NCBI RefSeq assembly: GCF_014642075.1
Contig: NZ_BMIK01000011.1
Coordinates: 103,469 to 167,468, forward strand
Length of the DNA: 64,000 nt
Direction of reading: 5' to 3'
Source of the DNA: Parapedobacter defluvii
Lineage (GTDB): Bacteria; Bacteroidota; Bacteroidia; Sphingobacteriales; Sphingobacteriaceae
The translations under genes and the position numbers were made by a program. Of the stretch, positions 1-9,442 are shown piece after piece. The notes beneath the pieces were generated by a model. It worked only from the letters and a program-made list of their open reading frames with translations, was not told where the DNA came from and did no database searches. Within the stretch, counting starts at the first letter, position 1. The number at the start of each line of letters is the position of its first letter.

Positions 1-1384
1 GTACCCTTAGACCTTCGCGGGCCCATTCGCGGTTAAGGTCCAGCCACTTTTCTTTCTCGTCGGCGTAATCGGCCGAGAGGGCTTCGGCAATTTTTCCCGG
101 CGCACCTTTCACCAGCAGCAGGTATTTGTCGCCCTGCTGATGTAAAGAGCTCATGCGCATGCGCTCTGAATCAAAAGGTAGGGTATCTACCATCGGATAT
201 TTCTTTTCTGCTTGTTGCTTATCCATCCCTTTTTTAAGCGCGTAAGTGACCAGGGCGACCTCCGTGGAGTCGCCCATGGGTTTCCCGCTTTCGTCAAACC
301 GGAGTTCATTGTTCAGCAAGAACGCATGCCACAACAGCACTTCCTGTCCGTCTGCATGCCAGACCTTCTCCACCGTCATTTTGTTTTTGGTGAGTGTGCC
401 GGTCTTGTCGCTGCAGATATAGGTGACGGACCCGAGTGTTTCGACGGCGGGCAGCCTCCTGATGAGCGCCTGTTGCTTGACCATCCGGGCGGCCCCATTG
501 GCAAGGGCAATGGTGATTACCGCAGGAAGAGCTTCGGGCAACGCCGCAACGGCCAGCGATAAGGCGGTAAGAAAGATCGTCAATGCCTGTTCACCGCGGT
601 ACAAGCCATAAGCAAATATGGCCGTACAAATTACCAGCACGATGATGACCAGTTGTTTGCTGAATTTTTGAAGCCTTCGCTGCAACGGCGTCTGTTGGGA
701 TTCGCCTTCAAGCAGGGAGGCAATTTTCCCCATTTCAGTACTCATCCCCGTTTCAGTGACGACCATCCTTGCCGATCCATTGCTTACCACCGTTCCTTTA
801 AATACCCTATTGAGCTGATCACCCGGCAACAATTTATCCCCTTCAATGGGATCGGTATGTTTTTCCACGGAATGACTTTCGCCGGTAAGCATGGCTTCTT
901 CCATTTTGAGGGCGCTGATTTCCAGCAGCCGTCCGTCTGCGGGAACGATGTCCCCGGCATCGAGCAGCACCACATCCCCGGGTACCAGTTGGCTGGCTTC
1001 GATTTCCGCAGGGGTGCCGTTCCGTACAACCATGGTGTGCTGGGCGGCCATCTGCTGGAGTTTTTGTATGGATGCCTCCGCCCGGCTTTCCTGGATGTAA
1101 CCGATGATAGCATTGCCTAAAATGATGCCCAGGATGACATAGGCATCGGTATGCTCGCCGACAAAAAAGGAAATGGCTGCCGCCACACCAAGTATGGCAA
1201 TCATCACGTCTTTGAATTGGGCGACAAAGATGGCCAGCTTGGACTTTCGCCTGCCACCTTCGAGCTTGTTGGGGCCGTGGCGCTCTTGCCGTGCGGCAAT
1301 GTCTGCTTTGTTTAATCCGTCGGGGGAAGAATCCAGGTGTTTCAATACCTGTTCAGTGGTTTGCTGGTACCAGGGTGAGGCCAT
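1..1384 (-). CDS. P-type cation-transporting ATPase, N-terminal part (cut by window edge)
   Basis: Read on the minus strand, this frame stays open from the ATG at 1384 to the window edge, so the 3' end is missing. It encodes an integral membrane pump that couples ATP hydrolysis to cation transport. Visible family marks are the N-terminal cation-ATPase domain, LTGES of the actuator domain near residue 175, PEALP in a membrane helix, and the phosphorylation motif CSDKTGTLTKNKMT near residue 325. PEALP and the overall order suggest the P2A (Ca2+-type) or related subgroup; the ion cannot be decided without the missing C-terminal helices. The MASPWYQQTTEQVLKHL start fits the usual N-terminus. Confidence 0.9.
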   Translation of the reverse strand, partial: MASPWYQQTTEQVLKHLDSSPDGLNKADIAARQERHGPNKLEGGRRKSKLAIFVAQFKDVMIAILGVAAAISFFVGEHTDAYVILGIILGNAIIGYIQESRAEASIQKLQQMAAQHTMVVRNGTPAEIEASQLVPGDVVLLDAGDIVPADGRLLEISALKMEEAMLTGESHSVEKHTDPIEGDKLLPGDQLNRVFKGTVVSNGSARMVVTETGMSTEMGKIASLLEGESQQTPLQRRLQKFSKQLVIIVLVICTAIFAYGLYRGEQALTIFLTALSLAVAALPEALPAVITIALANGAARMVKQQALIRRLPAVETLGSVTYICSDKTGTLTKNKMTVEKVWHADGQEVLLWHAFLLNNELRFDESGKPMGDSTEVALVTYALKKGMDKQQAEKKYPMVDTLPFDSERMRMSSLHQQGDKYLLLVKGAPGKIAEALSADYADEKEKWLDLNREWAREGLRV

Positions 1385-1495
1385 ACATCGAGCGAGCTAT
1401 GTGTTTCAAATATAGTGATTATTAAAGCGTAACGGTATCCCGGTGATTATGTTTGTTCGCAGGATAATTGGTATCTTGTTTGCCGAAGTGATGTT

Positions 1496-2176
1496 ATGGA
1501 GAATTACGATACACTAAGCATCCCCCAAGCAACCCTTTTGCAACAGGAGTTGCGCAAGCGCACCGACACCACGGAGCGGGAGGTATCCCTGCGGCTCATC
1601 GGCGGTGCCGATATTTCATTGAATTTATACAGTACGACAATTTATGCCGGTATTATCCTGCTCTCGTTTCCGGCACTGCGGCCCGTTGGCTGGTCGTTGG
1701 TCCAGGCTGAAACACACTTTCCTTATGTGCCGGGATACCTGGCTTTTCGCGAAGTGCCTGCGTTAAAAGAGGCATGGGAACGATTGACGGTAAAGCCTGA
1801 TGTATTGGTTGTGGATGGGCATGGTATTGCGCACCCGCGCCGGTTGGGCATTGCCGCGCATTTCGGTGTCGAGACCGGGCAACCGAGTATGGGATGCGCC
1901 AAAAAGTTGCTGACAGGTAAATATAATGAACCAGGCCCATGGGTGGGCGATCATAGCCCCATTATGACCGGGGCCGAGCAGATCGGCTACGCATTTCGCA
2001 GCAAAAATAAAACCGCACCGGTATTTGTGTCACCCGGGCATTTACTGGGTATGGAAAATAGCCTGCAAATCATCCGGCAATGCATTGGAAAATACCGGAT
2101 TCCCGAACCCACACGCTTGGCACATGAACTCGTAAACCGCTTTCGGCGGGGAGAATTGCCGGAGGGCGTCGGGTAG
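1496..2176 (+). CDS. nfi: Endonuclease V (deoxyinosine 3' endonuclease)
   Basis: 226 aa, the usual length for bacterial endonuclease V, which nicks DNA one base 3' of deoxyinosine during repair of deaminated adenine. The three acidic metal-binding segments are visible: GGADIS near residue 40, REVPALKEAW near residue 85 and VVDGHGIAHPRRLGIAAHFG near residue 105. The C-terminal SPGHLLGMENS block is also typical. It stands alone between divergent and convergent neighbours; its stop lies one base from the end of the convergent MRJP-like gene. Confidence 0.93.
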   Translation: MENYDTLSIPQATLLQQELRKRTDTTEREVSLRLIGGADISLNLYSTTIYAGIILLSFPALRPVGWSLVQAETHFPYVPGYLAFREVPALKEAWERLTVKPDVLVVDGHGIAHPRRLGIAAHFGVETGQPSMGCAKKLLTGKYNEPGPWVGDHSPIMTGAEQIGYAFRSKNKTAPVFVSPGHLLGMENSLQIIRQCIGKYRIPEPTRLAHELVNRFRRGELPEGVG

Positions 2177-2177
2177 T

Positions 2178-3305
2178 CTAAGGCAGCTTCACTTTATAAA
2201 TCTGATACGGGTATTCCACCCGGTTTTCTCCGTTGTTCCACTGCGGGTCGCGCTGCAACTGGGCACAGGAGAAATACAGGTATCCATCTGATCCGATCCC
2301 AAATGAATCCGGCCAAAGCAGGCGCGAGTCCTGGACGAGGGTATGCAGTTTACCATCGGGCGAAAGATACTTGATGCTGTAATCCATGGACGAGGTCAGG
2401 TAAATGTTGCCTTTTTTATCGGCAATGAGGCCGTGGGTCACGGTGGTCTTGCCCATGTCTTCCACATGCGACGCCAGTTCGTCATCGGTAAGTGACGCAT
2501 CCGCCAGGTACCGGGTTTCGATGCGATAGAGGTTCAGTTTATTGATCGGCTTGAAGTAAAAGTACCGGTTGTCTTTGGTCAGTGCAATGCCATTGACATT
2601 CGAACGGAACGGATTACCGTTTCCATCCCGCATTTCCTTGCCGTCATAGGTAAGGATAACATCCGGATCCGCCGTGGTAAAAGGTTGATCTTTAAGTACG
2701 GTCCGGGTTGTGCCGGATGTAAGGTTAAGCACAACAATCGCTGCGCGGCCCGGGTCGGAGAGGTAAGCCAAGCCCTTATCGGTGTCTACGCGCACATCAT
2801 TGAGCCCCGAAGTGCTTTTGTCGAGATCGTCAAAGGTGTATACGCGTTCCACACGATTTGACGCGAGGTTAATTTTCAATAACTTGAAAGCACCCGCTGC
2901 AGAACTACCTTTCGGACCACCAAATATTGATCCCTTGGGGGCAGGTTTTGAGTCCAGTACCCAGAGGTTATCTTCGGTATCTACGTACAGGTCCTGCACG
3001 TTGACGAAACGGGTTGCTGTGTCGCCGTCGTGAGCATTCCAGCCTTCGTCCGGAAAGGGCAGGGGCTGGCCATTAACGATTTCAGTGAGGCCATACAGGT
3101 AGTCCGTTCCCTGCCGGGGAAAGGAAACAAACAGCCGATTGTCGGAGGACACACTGACACCGATCGCCCGGCGTTTACCCAGATCGGCAACTGGAATGAG
3201 TTTGTCACTATGGTATCGTTGTTGCCCGCGGCTATCTAAGCTTGCCGTTGTAACCAGTGCCATCAATATCAGCATGACCTTACTGTAATTCTTTCGGATT
3301 GCCAT
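2178..3305 (-). CDS. Major royal jelly protein / dopachrome-conversion family secreted beta-propeller
   Basis: 375 aa with an N-terminal hydrophobic signal segment (residues 9-25) and a beta-propeller of the MRJP/yellow family (PF03022). Recognisable blocks are RLFVSFPR, VQDLYVDTEDNLWVLDS, LNDVRVDTDKGLAYLSD, VNGIALTKDNRYFYF and a final IGSDGYLYFSCAQL. Bacterial members are exported and poorly characterised; some resemble sugar lactonases in fold. It begins 11 nt after the stop of the aldo/keto reductase upstream, so the three genes 5397-2178 probably form one transcript. Substrate unknown. Confidence 0.85.
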   Translation of the reverse strand: MAIRKNYSKVMLILMALVTTASLDSRGQQRYHSDKLIPVADLGKRRAIGVSVSSDNRLFVSFPRQGTDYLYGLTEIVNGQPLPFPDEGWNAHDGDTATRFVNVQDLYVDTEDNLWVLDSKPAPKGSIFGGPKGSSAAGAFKLLKINLASNRVERVYTFDDLDKSTSGLNDVRVDTDKGLAYLSDPGRAAIVVLNLTSGTTRTVLKDQPFTTADPDVILTYDGKEMRDGNGNPFRSNVNGIALTKDNRYFYFKPINKLNLYRIETRYLADASLTDDELASHVEDMGKTTVTHGLIADKKGNIYLTSSMDYSIKYLSPDGKLHTLVQDSRLLWPDSFGIGSDGYLYFSCAQLQRDPQWNNGENRVEYPYQIYKVKLP

Positions 3306-3316
3306 CGCCTGTTTTT

Positions 3317-4456
3317 TTAGGTACCCACGGGGCTGTCTGGATGAATAAGCTTCTCATCTTTCAGTGTCTTCCACAGCGCTGCGGGTATAGTAGTATGAAA
3401 CGACTGTACATTTTCTTTCACCTGTTCCGGGCGGCTGGCTCCGGGGATCACCGCCGCCACGACCGGATGCTGGGCAGCAAACTGCAGGGCAACGGTAGAT
3501 AGGCTCACCTTATATTGGTCGGCTATGGCCTTAATCCGATCGCGTTTTTCCACCCTATCCTTGGGGAGGCCGGGCCCGTAGTTCCACCGGTCCAGGCCGG
3601 CGGCAAACCCACCGTTCAATGGCCCGCCGATAACGGCCCTCACTTTTTTTGCAGCCATGGCGGGAAAAAGGTTGTTGAGGGCATCTTCGTGTTCGAACAG
3701 GGTATATTGGATGGCAACCAGCATGACATCCGGATCGGCCACTTCCAGTGCTTTCAGGATGGGCTGCGGCCGGTTTACGCCAAGTCCCCAGCCTTTGATA
3801 ATTCCTTCTTCACGCATTTTTGTCAACGCAGGGAAGGCTCCCTTGGCCGCAACGTCAAATTGTTCCGTCCATTGGTCGCCCAGATCCCCGTTATCGGGTG
3901 ACAGGTCGTGCACGAATACGATATCGATGGATGACAAGCCCAGGCGTTGCAGGCTGTCCTCGATGGAACGCTTCACGCCGTCGGCAGTGTAGTCGTAGCG
4001 GAATTTGAAATTGAGCCGGCCCTTCCACAGTCCGGCCGATCCGGGTTCGAACGCCGGATCCGCCTCGAATATCCGGCCGATTTTGGTAGACAGCAGGTAT
4101 TCCGACCGGTCTTTCTCAAAAAGGAAATGACCGAACCGGCGTTCGCTCAGTCCGTATCCGTAGAACGGCGACGTGTCGTAGTACCGGACGCCGGCTTCCC
4201 ATGCTGCCTGCAGCGTTTGATGGATCTGCTCGCTGGTATTGGTGTGCCAGCCGTTGCCGGGGCCGACACCGCCCAGCCCGTAGTTCTGCGGGAATGTTAA
4301 GTTCTTAGACAAGATATTCATGGGTTGGTGTTCTTTTGGTGTTGTTTGACGGGAATCACGGCTTGAAACAGCCGATGCCTGACCCGGGACAATCGCCGTA
4401 CCGGCTGCAGCAATGACCGCTGCCTGTTGGATGAATGCCCTTCGTGTTGTCATCAC
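3317..4456 (-). CDS. Aldo/keto reductase with Tat signal peptide
   Basis: 379 aa. Residues 1-30 carry a twin-arginine leader (MMTTRRAFIQQAAV followed by a hydrophobic stretch and an ASA cleavage site), so export in folded form to the periplasm is predicted. The body is an NADP-dependent aldo/keto reductase TIM barrel with YDTSPFYGYGLSERRFG (catalytic Asp and Tyr), STKIGR (Lys) and FVHDL (His). It resembles the D-threo-aldose 1-dehydrogenase/L-fucose dehydrogenase-like branch. The start overlaps the stop of the next reductase by 4 nt (ATGA), indicating translational coupling. Confidence 0.85.
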   Translation of the reverse strand: MMTTRRAFIQQAAVIAAAGTAIVPGQASAVSSRDSRQTTPKEHQPMNILSKNLTFPQNYGLGGVGPGNGWHTNTSEQIHQTLQAAWEAGVRYYDTSPFYGYGLSERRFGHFLFEKDRSEYLLSTKIGRIFEADPAFEPGSAGLWKGRLNFKFRYDYTADGVKRSIEDSLQRLGLSSIDIVFVHDLSPDNGDLGDQWTEQFDVAAKGAFPALTKMREEGIIKGWGLGVNRPQPILKALEVADPDVMLVAIQYTLFEHEDALNNLFPAMAAKKVRAVIGGPLNGGFAAGLDRWNYGPGLPKDRVEKRDRIKAIADQYKVSLSTVALQFAAQHPVVAAVIPGASRPEQVKENVQSFHTTIPAALWKTLKDEKLIHPDSPVGT

Positions 4457-5397
4457 TTGCTTGCTTTGTCCAGTTGTTCAAGGTCTTCGCTGTCCAATTT
4501 TAAGGAGGGTGCGGCGAAGATGGTTTCCAGTTGTTGCCGGCTGGTAGCACTGACAATGGGCGCACCGATGTACGGCTGAGCCAGCAGCCAGGCGAGCGAT
4601 ACAGTAGCAGGTGTCGATTGATGTTTGGCGGCTACGTTATCCAAGGCATCCAAAACCGCCAGTCCTTTGGGGTTGAGGTATTTTTTTACACCACCGCCAC
4701 GTACACTTTTGCCGAGGTCGGCCTCACTGCGGTATTTTCCGGTGAGGAAGCCTGCCGCCAGCGCCCAGTAGGGGAATACCGTCAGGCAGTATTTCTCAGC
4801 CAGGGGAGCGTAGTCTGTTTCGTAGCCCGCTCGTTCCACCAGGTTGTAGTGGGGTTGCAGGGCCACATAGCGGGGGAGACCTTTCTTTTCCGCCAAATCG
4901 AAGGACTCTTCCAGCCGTGCCGGTGACACGTTGGAAGCAGCGATGTAACGTACTTTTCCAGCCTTGATGACTTCATCATACGCGGAAAGCGTTTCTTCCA
5001 CGGGCGTCTTATTGTCGTCGTAATGTGTGTAATATAAATCAATGTAGTCGGTTTGCAACCGCTGTAACGATTCATCCACCGACCGGAGAATATGCGTTCT
5101 GCTGATATCAAAAGAGTGCTCCTTGGTCTCAGACCCTACTTTGGTGGCGATTACCACCCGGTCACGGTTGCCACGGCTTTTCAGCCAGTTGCCGATGATG
5201 GTTTCCGATTGACCTCCTGTACCATTCACCCACCACGCATAGGTGTCAGCCGTGTCAATAAAGTTGAATCCGCCTTCCAGAAATTCATCCAATAGGGTAA
5301 AAGACTGCTTTTCATCCAATGTCCAGCCAAATACATTCCCACCCAGGTTAATCGGTGCTACTTCCAGGTCTGATAAGCCTATTTTTATTTTTTCCAT
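4453..5397 (-). CDS. Aldo/keto reductase (cytoplasmic)
   Basis: 314 aa without a signal peptide. The catalytic tetrad is visible as FIDTADTYAWW (Asp, Tyr), IATKVG (Lys) and YYTHYD (His), and the C-terminal YLNPKGLAVLDAL to SATSRQQLE region holds the usual NADP-binding segment. It resembles the YhdN/Tas-like general stress branch. First gene of the probable operon with the Tat-exported reductase and the MRJP-like protein. No specific substrate can be named. Confidence 0.88.
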   Translation of the reverse strand: MEKIKIGLSDLEVAPINLGGNVFGWTLDEKQSFTLLDEFLEGGFNFIDTADTYAWWVNGTGGQSETIIGNWLKSRGNRDRVVIATKVGSETKEHSFDISRTHILRSVDESLQRLQTDYIDLYYTHYDDNKTPVEETLSAYDEVIKAGKVRYIAASNVSPARLEESFDLAEKKGLPRYVALQPHYNLVERAGYETDYAPLAEKYCLTVFPYWALAAGFLTGKYRSEADLGKSVRGGGVKKYLNPKGLAVLDALDNVAAKHQSTPATVSLAWLLAQPYIGAPIVSATSRQQLETIFAAPSLKLDSEDLEQLDKASK

Positions 5398-5518
5398 ACA
5401 ATTTTTCCCTTGTGTTAGTTAACAATGGCAAGTTAATAAGGTTTTGGGCATGTATGGGAAGGATAAATGCCATGCTTTTGTCAAAAGGATCTTATCGCTG
5501 AGATTGTATTGCTGATGT

Positions 5519-5836
5519 TTATTTTGGCGTAATGCTCCGGATTTTGATTTTTGGATGCCCCGGCGTGCCGGGCGGAACAAAGCCACAACGATATTCGTCG
5601 TTCAGCGCTTCGAAGATAACCGTGACGGTGATCCCATTTTTCTGGAATTGCTCGCTTAAATTCACGGGGTGGTAAAACGTATCACCCACTTGGAACAGCC
5701 AACCGCAACCGTCCAAAGCCGGCGAACCGGTATCAACGATGGTCCCCGTCAGCGTTTGTAAGTTGTCGTTCTTTTTACACCCGGGGATGAATGCGGTGAA
5801 GATGAGAAACGCGATAACAAATGGATGGTGTTTCAT
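5519..5836 (-). CDS. Small lipoprotein of unknown function
   Basis: 105 aa. The N-terminus MKHHPFVIAFLIFTAFIPGCKKND is a type II signal peptide with lipobox IPGC at residue 20 and an outer-membrane style KKND after the Cys. The mature part (about 85 aa) contains LTGTIVDTGSPALDGCGWLFQVGD and looks like a small beta-rich domain with two further Cys. I do not recognise a named function. It is a single gene, divergent from the cluster starting at 5965. Confidence 0.75.
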   Translation of the reverse strand: MKHHPFVIAFLIFTAFIPGCKKNDNLQTLTGTIVDTGSPALDGCGWLFQVGDTFYHPVNLSEQFQKNGITVTVIFEALNDEYRCGFVPPGTPGHPKIKIRSITPK

Positions 5837-5929
5837 AATAAGGGTTTATCAATGCGTACTGTTACGTTAAAAACGTAGTTAATATCGCTAACGCTACAGG
5901 CTTGTCCACTGAATCCCTGAAAATAGCTA

Positions 5930-5960
5930 TTGCCGGCAATACCCGCTTCGTGTATCTTTG
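5930..5960 (+). promoter_or_regulatory. Bacteroidetes-type promoter, leaderless transcript predicted
   Basis: TTG at 5930-5932, a 20-nt spacer, then TATCTTTG at 5953-5960. This matches the -33 TTG / -7 TAnnTTTG consensus exactly. The ATG at 5965 is only 5 nt downstream, so the mRNA should start at or almost at the start codon. It also decides the start codon at 5965 rather than the upstream in-frame one at 5902. Confidence 0.6.
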
Positions 5961-5964
5961 GACG

Positions 5965-7005
5965 ATGGAAATCAGGCACGTTTGCCGGTTGATCGGTCTA
6001 ATTGGTGTGATGATTGCCCTGATTGCATGCGACCGGCGACATCACGGGGCCACGGCATCGTTTTACTATTGGAAAACCGCTTACGAACCCAACCGTATCG
6101 AAAAACATGCGCTGGCGCAAATCGGAGCAAAGCGATTGTTTGTCCGCATCATGGACATCGATACCCAGGGGCCGCAGGGCGAGGCCGTCCCGGTTTCGGC
6201 AATTACCTTCCGGGAACCGCTTCCCGATTCCCTCGCCCTCGTTCCGGTGGTATATATCATTAACAACGTGTTGAAAGACTTATCCGCCGGGCAGCAAGAG
6301 GAACTGGCCGGCCGGATCATCGATTTCGTGACCGCGAAGGTGAAGCAGGCGGGGAAAACGGGATTTGATGAACTCCAGATCGATTGCGACTGGACGGCAT
6401 CCACAAGGGACGCATATTTCGGATTTCTGAAAGCGATTCGCGCTCGGATGGCGGATTCCGTGCGGCTCTCTGCTACCTTGCGCCTCCATCAGGTACGCAA
6501 CCGGCGGAGCAGCGGTGTCCCACCGGTAGACCGCACACTGCTGATGTGCTACAATATGGGTAATCTGAGAAAACCCGGCGAACACAACTCCATCATCGAT
6601 CTGCGGGAGATGGATACCTATCTGAAAGATTTCCTGTCTGAATACCCGCTGCCCATGGATATGGCGTTACCTTTGTTCAGTTGGTCGGTGGTGTTCCGTA
6701 AGGGCCAATATACAGGGATCAGCAAACGCCTCGATCCGCGTATGCTCTCGGATACCTCCGTTTTTGCCCGGGATGCGGAATCGTCGTTATACCGACTGAA
6801 GGTAGCGCTGCCCGCTGCCGGATTACAACAGGGCGACGTGGTGCGGAGGGAGCAGACCCGATGGGAAGATCTTTCTGCTGCCGCAGATTTTCTGGCCAGG
6901 TATAAGCGGAAGGAAAGGTTTACTTTATTGTTTTATCACTTGGATAACCAAGTATTTAAATCGTTTTCTGATGAACAGCTTCAAGAGATTGTGCATCGTT
7001 TTTAG
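5965..7005 (+). CDS. Lipoprotein, TIM-barrel-like, unknown function
   Basis: 346 aa from the ATG at 5965. The signal MEIRHVCRLIGLIGVMIALIAC ends in lipobox LIAC. The mature protein contains FYYWKTAY, RLFVRIMDID, FDELQIDCDWTASTRDAYFGFL and MCYNMGNL, spaced like the strands of a glycosidase-type (beta/alpha)8 barrel, comparable to DUF3142-like proteins. No catalytic pair is proven. It is the first gene of a cluster with the two large unknown proteins that follow; its 3' end overlaps the next ORF by 35 nt. An in-frame start at 5902 exists but would place 21 odd residues before the signal peptide. Confidence 0.7.
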   Translation: MEIRHVCRLIGLIGVMIALIACDRRHHGATASFYYWKTAYEPNRIEKHALAQIGAKRLFVRIMDIDTQGPQGEAVPVSAITFREPLPDSLALVPVVYIINNVLKDLSAGQQEELAGRIIDFVTAKVKQAGKTGFDELQIDCDWTASTRDAYFGFLKAIRARMADSVRLSATLRLHQVRNRRSSGVPPVDRTLLMCYNMGNLRKPGEHNSIIDLREMDTYLKDFLSEYPLPMDMALPLFSWSVVFRKGQYTGISKRLDPRMLSDTSVFARDAESSLYRLKVALPAAGLQQGDVVRREQTRWEDLSAAADFLARYKRKERFTLLFYHLDNQVFKSFSDEQLQEIVHRF

Positions 7006-9439
7006 CGTATTCCTATTGAGTTATTTCGGTGAGATAGCCATCAATGTCTCTTGTGGTCCGGAGCCGGATCCGTACGATTATTACGTGTCGTTTTTTCACA
7101 ACAATGTGCCCGATGAAGGCTATGTGCCCTTCTCATTTACAAACATGCGTTTCCTTTATGATGAAGCCGAGCCCGAATCTGAAGTACGGATCAACAGCCG
7201 GGAATGGGCGGATTATCTGGGGAAAGGAGTGCGGGCAGTGGATGTGGGACAGCTGATGTATCATACCGATAGCGCAACCGATTCGGTTATCCTGCGTTAC
7301 CTGACCGGCGGTGAGGTGGCGCTTCCCGACAGCCTGGCAGCCAATACGTACCTCAAAGGGCTGGCGGCAAACGAACCGGCCCGCATTTATTTCCTGTTTG
7401 CTAAGGAGCTGGAGCCTTATGCGACAGTGACTTACAACCATTATTGGGATCCGGATCCGAGGGATACCATGGATCTTGGCCGGATGGAAGCGCTTGCAGA
7501 TAGCGCACTCCGACGGGCCGACGAACATCCACGGAACCGGTTCCTCCGTCTGCGGTATGCCTACCAGGCGGCTCGGATGTACCATTACTCCGGCTTGTTT
7601 GAGGATTGTGTCGAAACCTACGAGGAATACATCCAGCCCTCGCGTGAGAAGTCTGCCGTAAAAGGGTGGGCACTTGCGCTCAAGGCCGGCGCAACCCGCC
7701 GTCTTAATGAACCCGCTGAGGCTGCATACCTATTTTCAAAGGTGTTTACCGCCAGCCCCGAACGGCGGGTGCAGGCTTACAAGAACTTCCATTACATCGA
7801 TGTCCCGTTTGAAGATGTACTCGCCCTCGCCCAATCCAACGAAGAACGGGCAGCCATTTGGGCCATCCGGGGATTCAATAATGGTGGTTTTGACCGGGAG
7901 ACCCTATCATCTGTCTACGACCTAGCACCGAAAAGTCCGCTGGTGGGCGTGTTGCTTACCCGGGAAATCAATAAATTGGAAACCCAGCTTACCGAAGCCT
8001 CGCAATATTACCAGGAAGGGTGGTGGTCGGATTATTACCGGCCGGATTCCACCCAGGCAAAAGCCCGCAATCATGCGGCATGGATTGCCGATTTTTCGCG
8101 AAAGCTGGCATCTGAAAAGCAGTACACCGAGCCTGGATTGGGCATGGTAAGCGAAGCGTATGTACACTGGTTATTGGGCAACGCCGACCAAGCGGAGGCA
8201 CTGCTGGCAGGGGTAAAAGTGGGGCGGCTTTCCGAGCGGCTGGCCGACCAGTACCGGATTGTTGAACTGTTGATCAACGTAAACCGGCTGAAGGCAACAG
8301 ACAACGTAGACGAAAAGGCAATGTTACCTGCACTGCAGTGGCTGGACCAAAAACGGCAGGATGAAATCAATCAGGCAATCACACGCTATGGCAACGAACG
8401 GTATTCCTGGATGGCAGCCGCCGATCTCCGGTTCAACCGCACGGCGACCAACTTGTACCAATCCGTTCTGGCTCCGCATTACATGCAGCAAAAGGACACC
8501 GCGATGGCTGCTTTATTAATGTGGAAGGGAGCATCTCCGGGAGGAACCGAAATCGAACCCGCAGGCGAACTGTACGACCGCCTGGGATGGCCCACGCAGG
8601 CCTTTTGGCAGGAACAACTGCAGCCCGCTGCGCTTGAACGCTTAGCTACCTGGGGAAGAGAGGGGGTAAATAGGCCCTGGGCGCCACTTTTCGAGCAGCA
8701 ATTGGGTGCATTGGAATCCGACCCATTCTGGGATTTACTCGGAACGGCTTACCTCCGCATGCACGATTATGCCGCTGCATCGAAAGCCTTTGCACACCTG
8801 TCGACTGATTTTGCACCCCCAGCACCCGTGAATTGGTACAGTGCGGAAGAAGATACGCTATGGCCCGATCCGTTTTTGGAAACACTTAGCGACTACCCGA
8901 AGCAATTTGGTAACGAAGCGCTATCAAAGGCGGAATTTGCAAACACCATGGCCGACTTGCAGCGACGGATTGCGGACGATCCGGACCACGCCGCTGCATA
9001 TTATTTCCAGCTGGCCAATGGGGTCTATCAAACCGGCGCTTTTGGCAATTCCTGGCAACTGATCAGCTACAGCTGGACGAGTTCCGATAATTACCTGAAA
9101 GGTGCTTACTATTATTCCGGCGATTTCCACGAAGCCCGCCAGGCGGCGGTGTGGTATAGAAAAGCCCGGGAGTTGAGCGGTGACCGGGAGTTTCAGGCCA
9201 AATGCACGTTTATGCTGGCAAAGTGCGAGCAGAAATCGTATCTGTTTGACAATATCCGCGACTATTACGATACAACTTATGCGTCCGCACAGGGCCAGCC
9301 CGATCCATTCTGGGTGTTCAGTCAGCGCAATAGGTATTTCAAGGAATTGCGCGAGAACTATCTCGATACGGATTTCATCCGTGCTGCGGCCTCGGAGTGT
9401 ACCTATCTTGCGGATTTTATTGCACCAAACTTTCCATAG
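6971..9439 (+). CDS. Large exported helical-repeat protein of unknown function
   Basis: 822 aa. An N-terminal hydrophobic segment (residues 5-27) ends in NVSCGPEPDPYDYYVSFF; the Cys may be lipidated although the lipobox is weak. The bulk is alpha-helical and reads like degenerate TPR repeats, for example LADSALRRADEHPRNRFLRL, AARMYHYSGLFEDCVETYEEY, LRMHDYAAASKAF and ARQAAVWYRKARE. It overlaps the upstream lipoprotein gene by 35 nt and is followed 3 nt later by the next gene, so the three are co-transcribed. The function is unknown. Confidence 0.8.
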   Translation: MNSFKRLCIVFSVFLLSYFGEIAINVSCGPEPDPYDYYVSFFHNNVPDEGYVPFSFTNMRFLYDEAEPESEVRINSREWADYLGKGVRAVDVGQLMYHTDSATDSVILRYLTGGEVALPDSLAANTYLKGLAANEPARIYFLFAKELEPYATVTYNHYWDPDPRDTMDLGRMEALADSALRRADEHPRNRFLRLRYAYQAARMYHYSGLFEDCVETYEEYIQPSREKSAVKGWALALKAGATRRLNEPAEAAYLFSKVFTASPERRVQAYKNFHYIDVPFEDVLALAQSNEERAAIWAIRGFNNGGFDRETLSSVYDLAPKSPLVGVLLTREINKLETQLTEASQYYQEGWWSDYYRPDSTQAKARNHAAWIADFSRKLASEKQYTEPGLGMVSEAYVHWLLGNADQAEALLAGVKVGRLSERLADQYRIVELLINVNRLKATDNVDEKAMLPALQWLDQKRQDEINQAITRYGNERYSWMAAADLRFNRTATNLYQSVLAPHYMQQKDTAMAALLMWKGASPGGTEIEPAGELYDRLGWPTQAFWQEQLQPAALERLATWGREGVNRPWAPLFEQQLGALESDPFWDLLGTAYLRMHDYAAASKAFAHLSTDFAPPAPVNWYSAEEDTLWPDPFLETLSDYPKQFGNEALSKAEFANTMADLQRRIADDPDHAAAYYFQLANGVYQTGAFGNSWQLISYSWTSSDNYLKGAYYYSGDFHEARQAAVWYRKARELSGDREFQAKCTFMLAKCEQKSYLFDNIRDYYDTTYASAQGQPDPFWVFSQRNRYFKELRENYLDTDFIRAAASECTYLADFIAPNFP

Positions 9440-9442
9440 GTA

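Noticed and set aside
653..1120. Plus-strand ORFs in the first 1.4 kb
   Set aside because: They are antisense to the P-type ATPase, whose DKTGT, TGES and PEALP motifs are on the minus strand.
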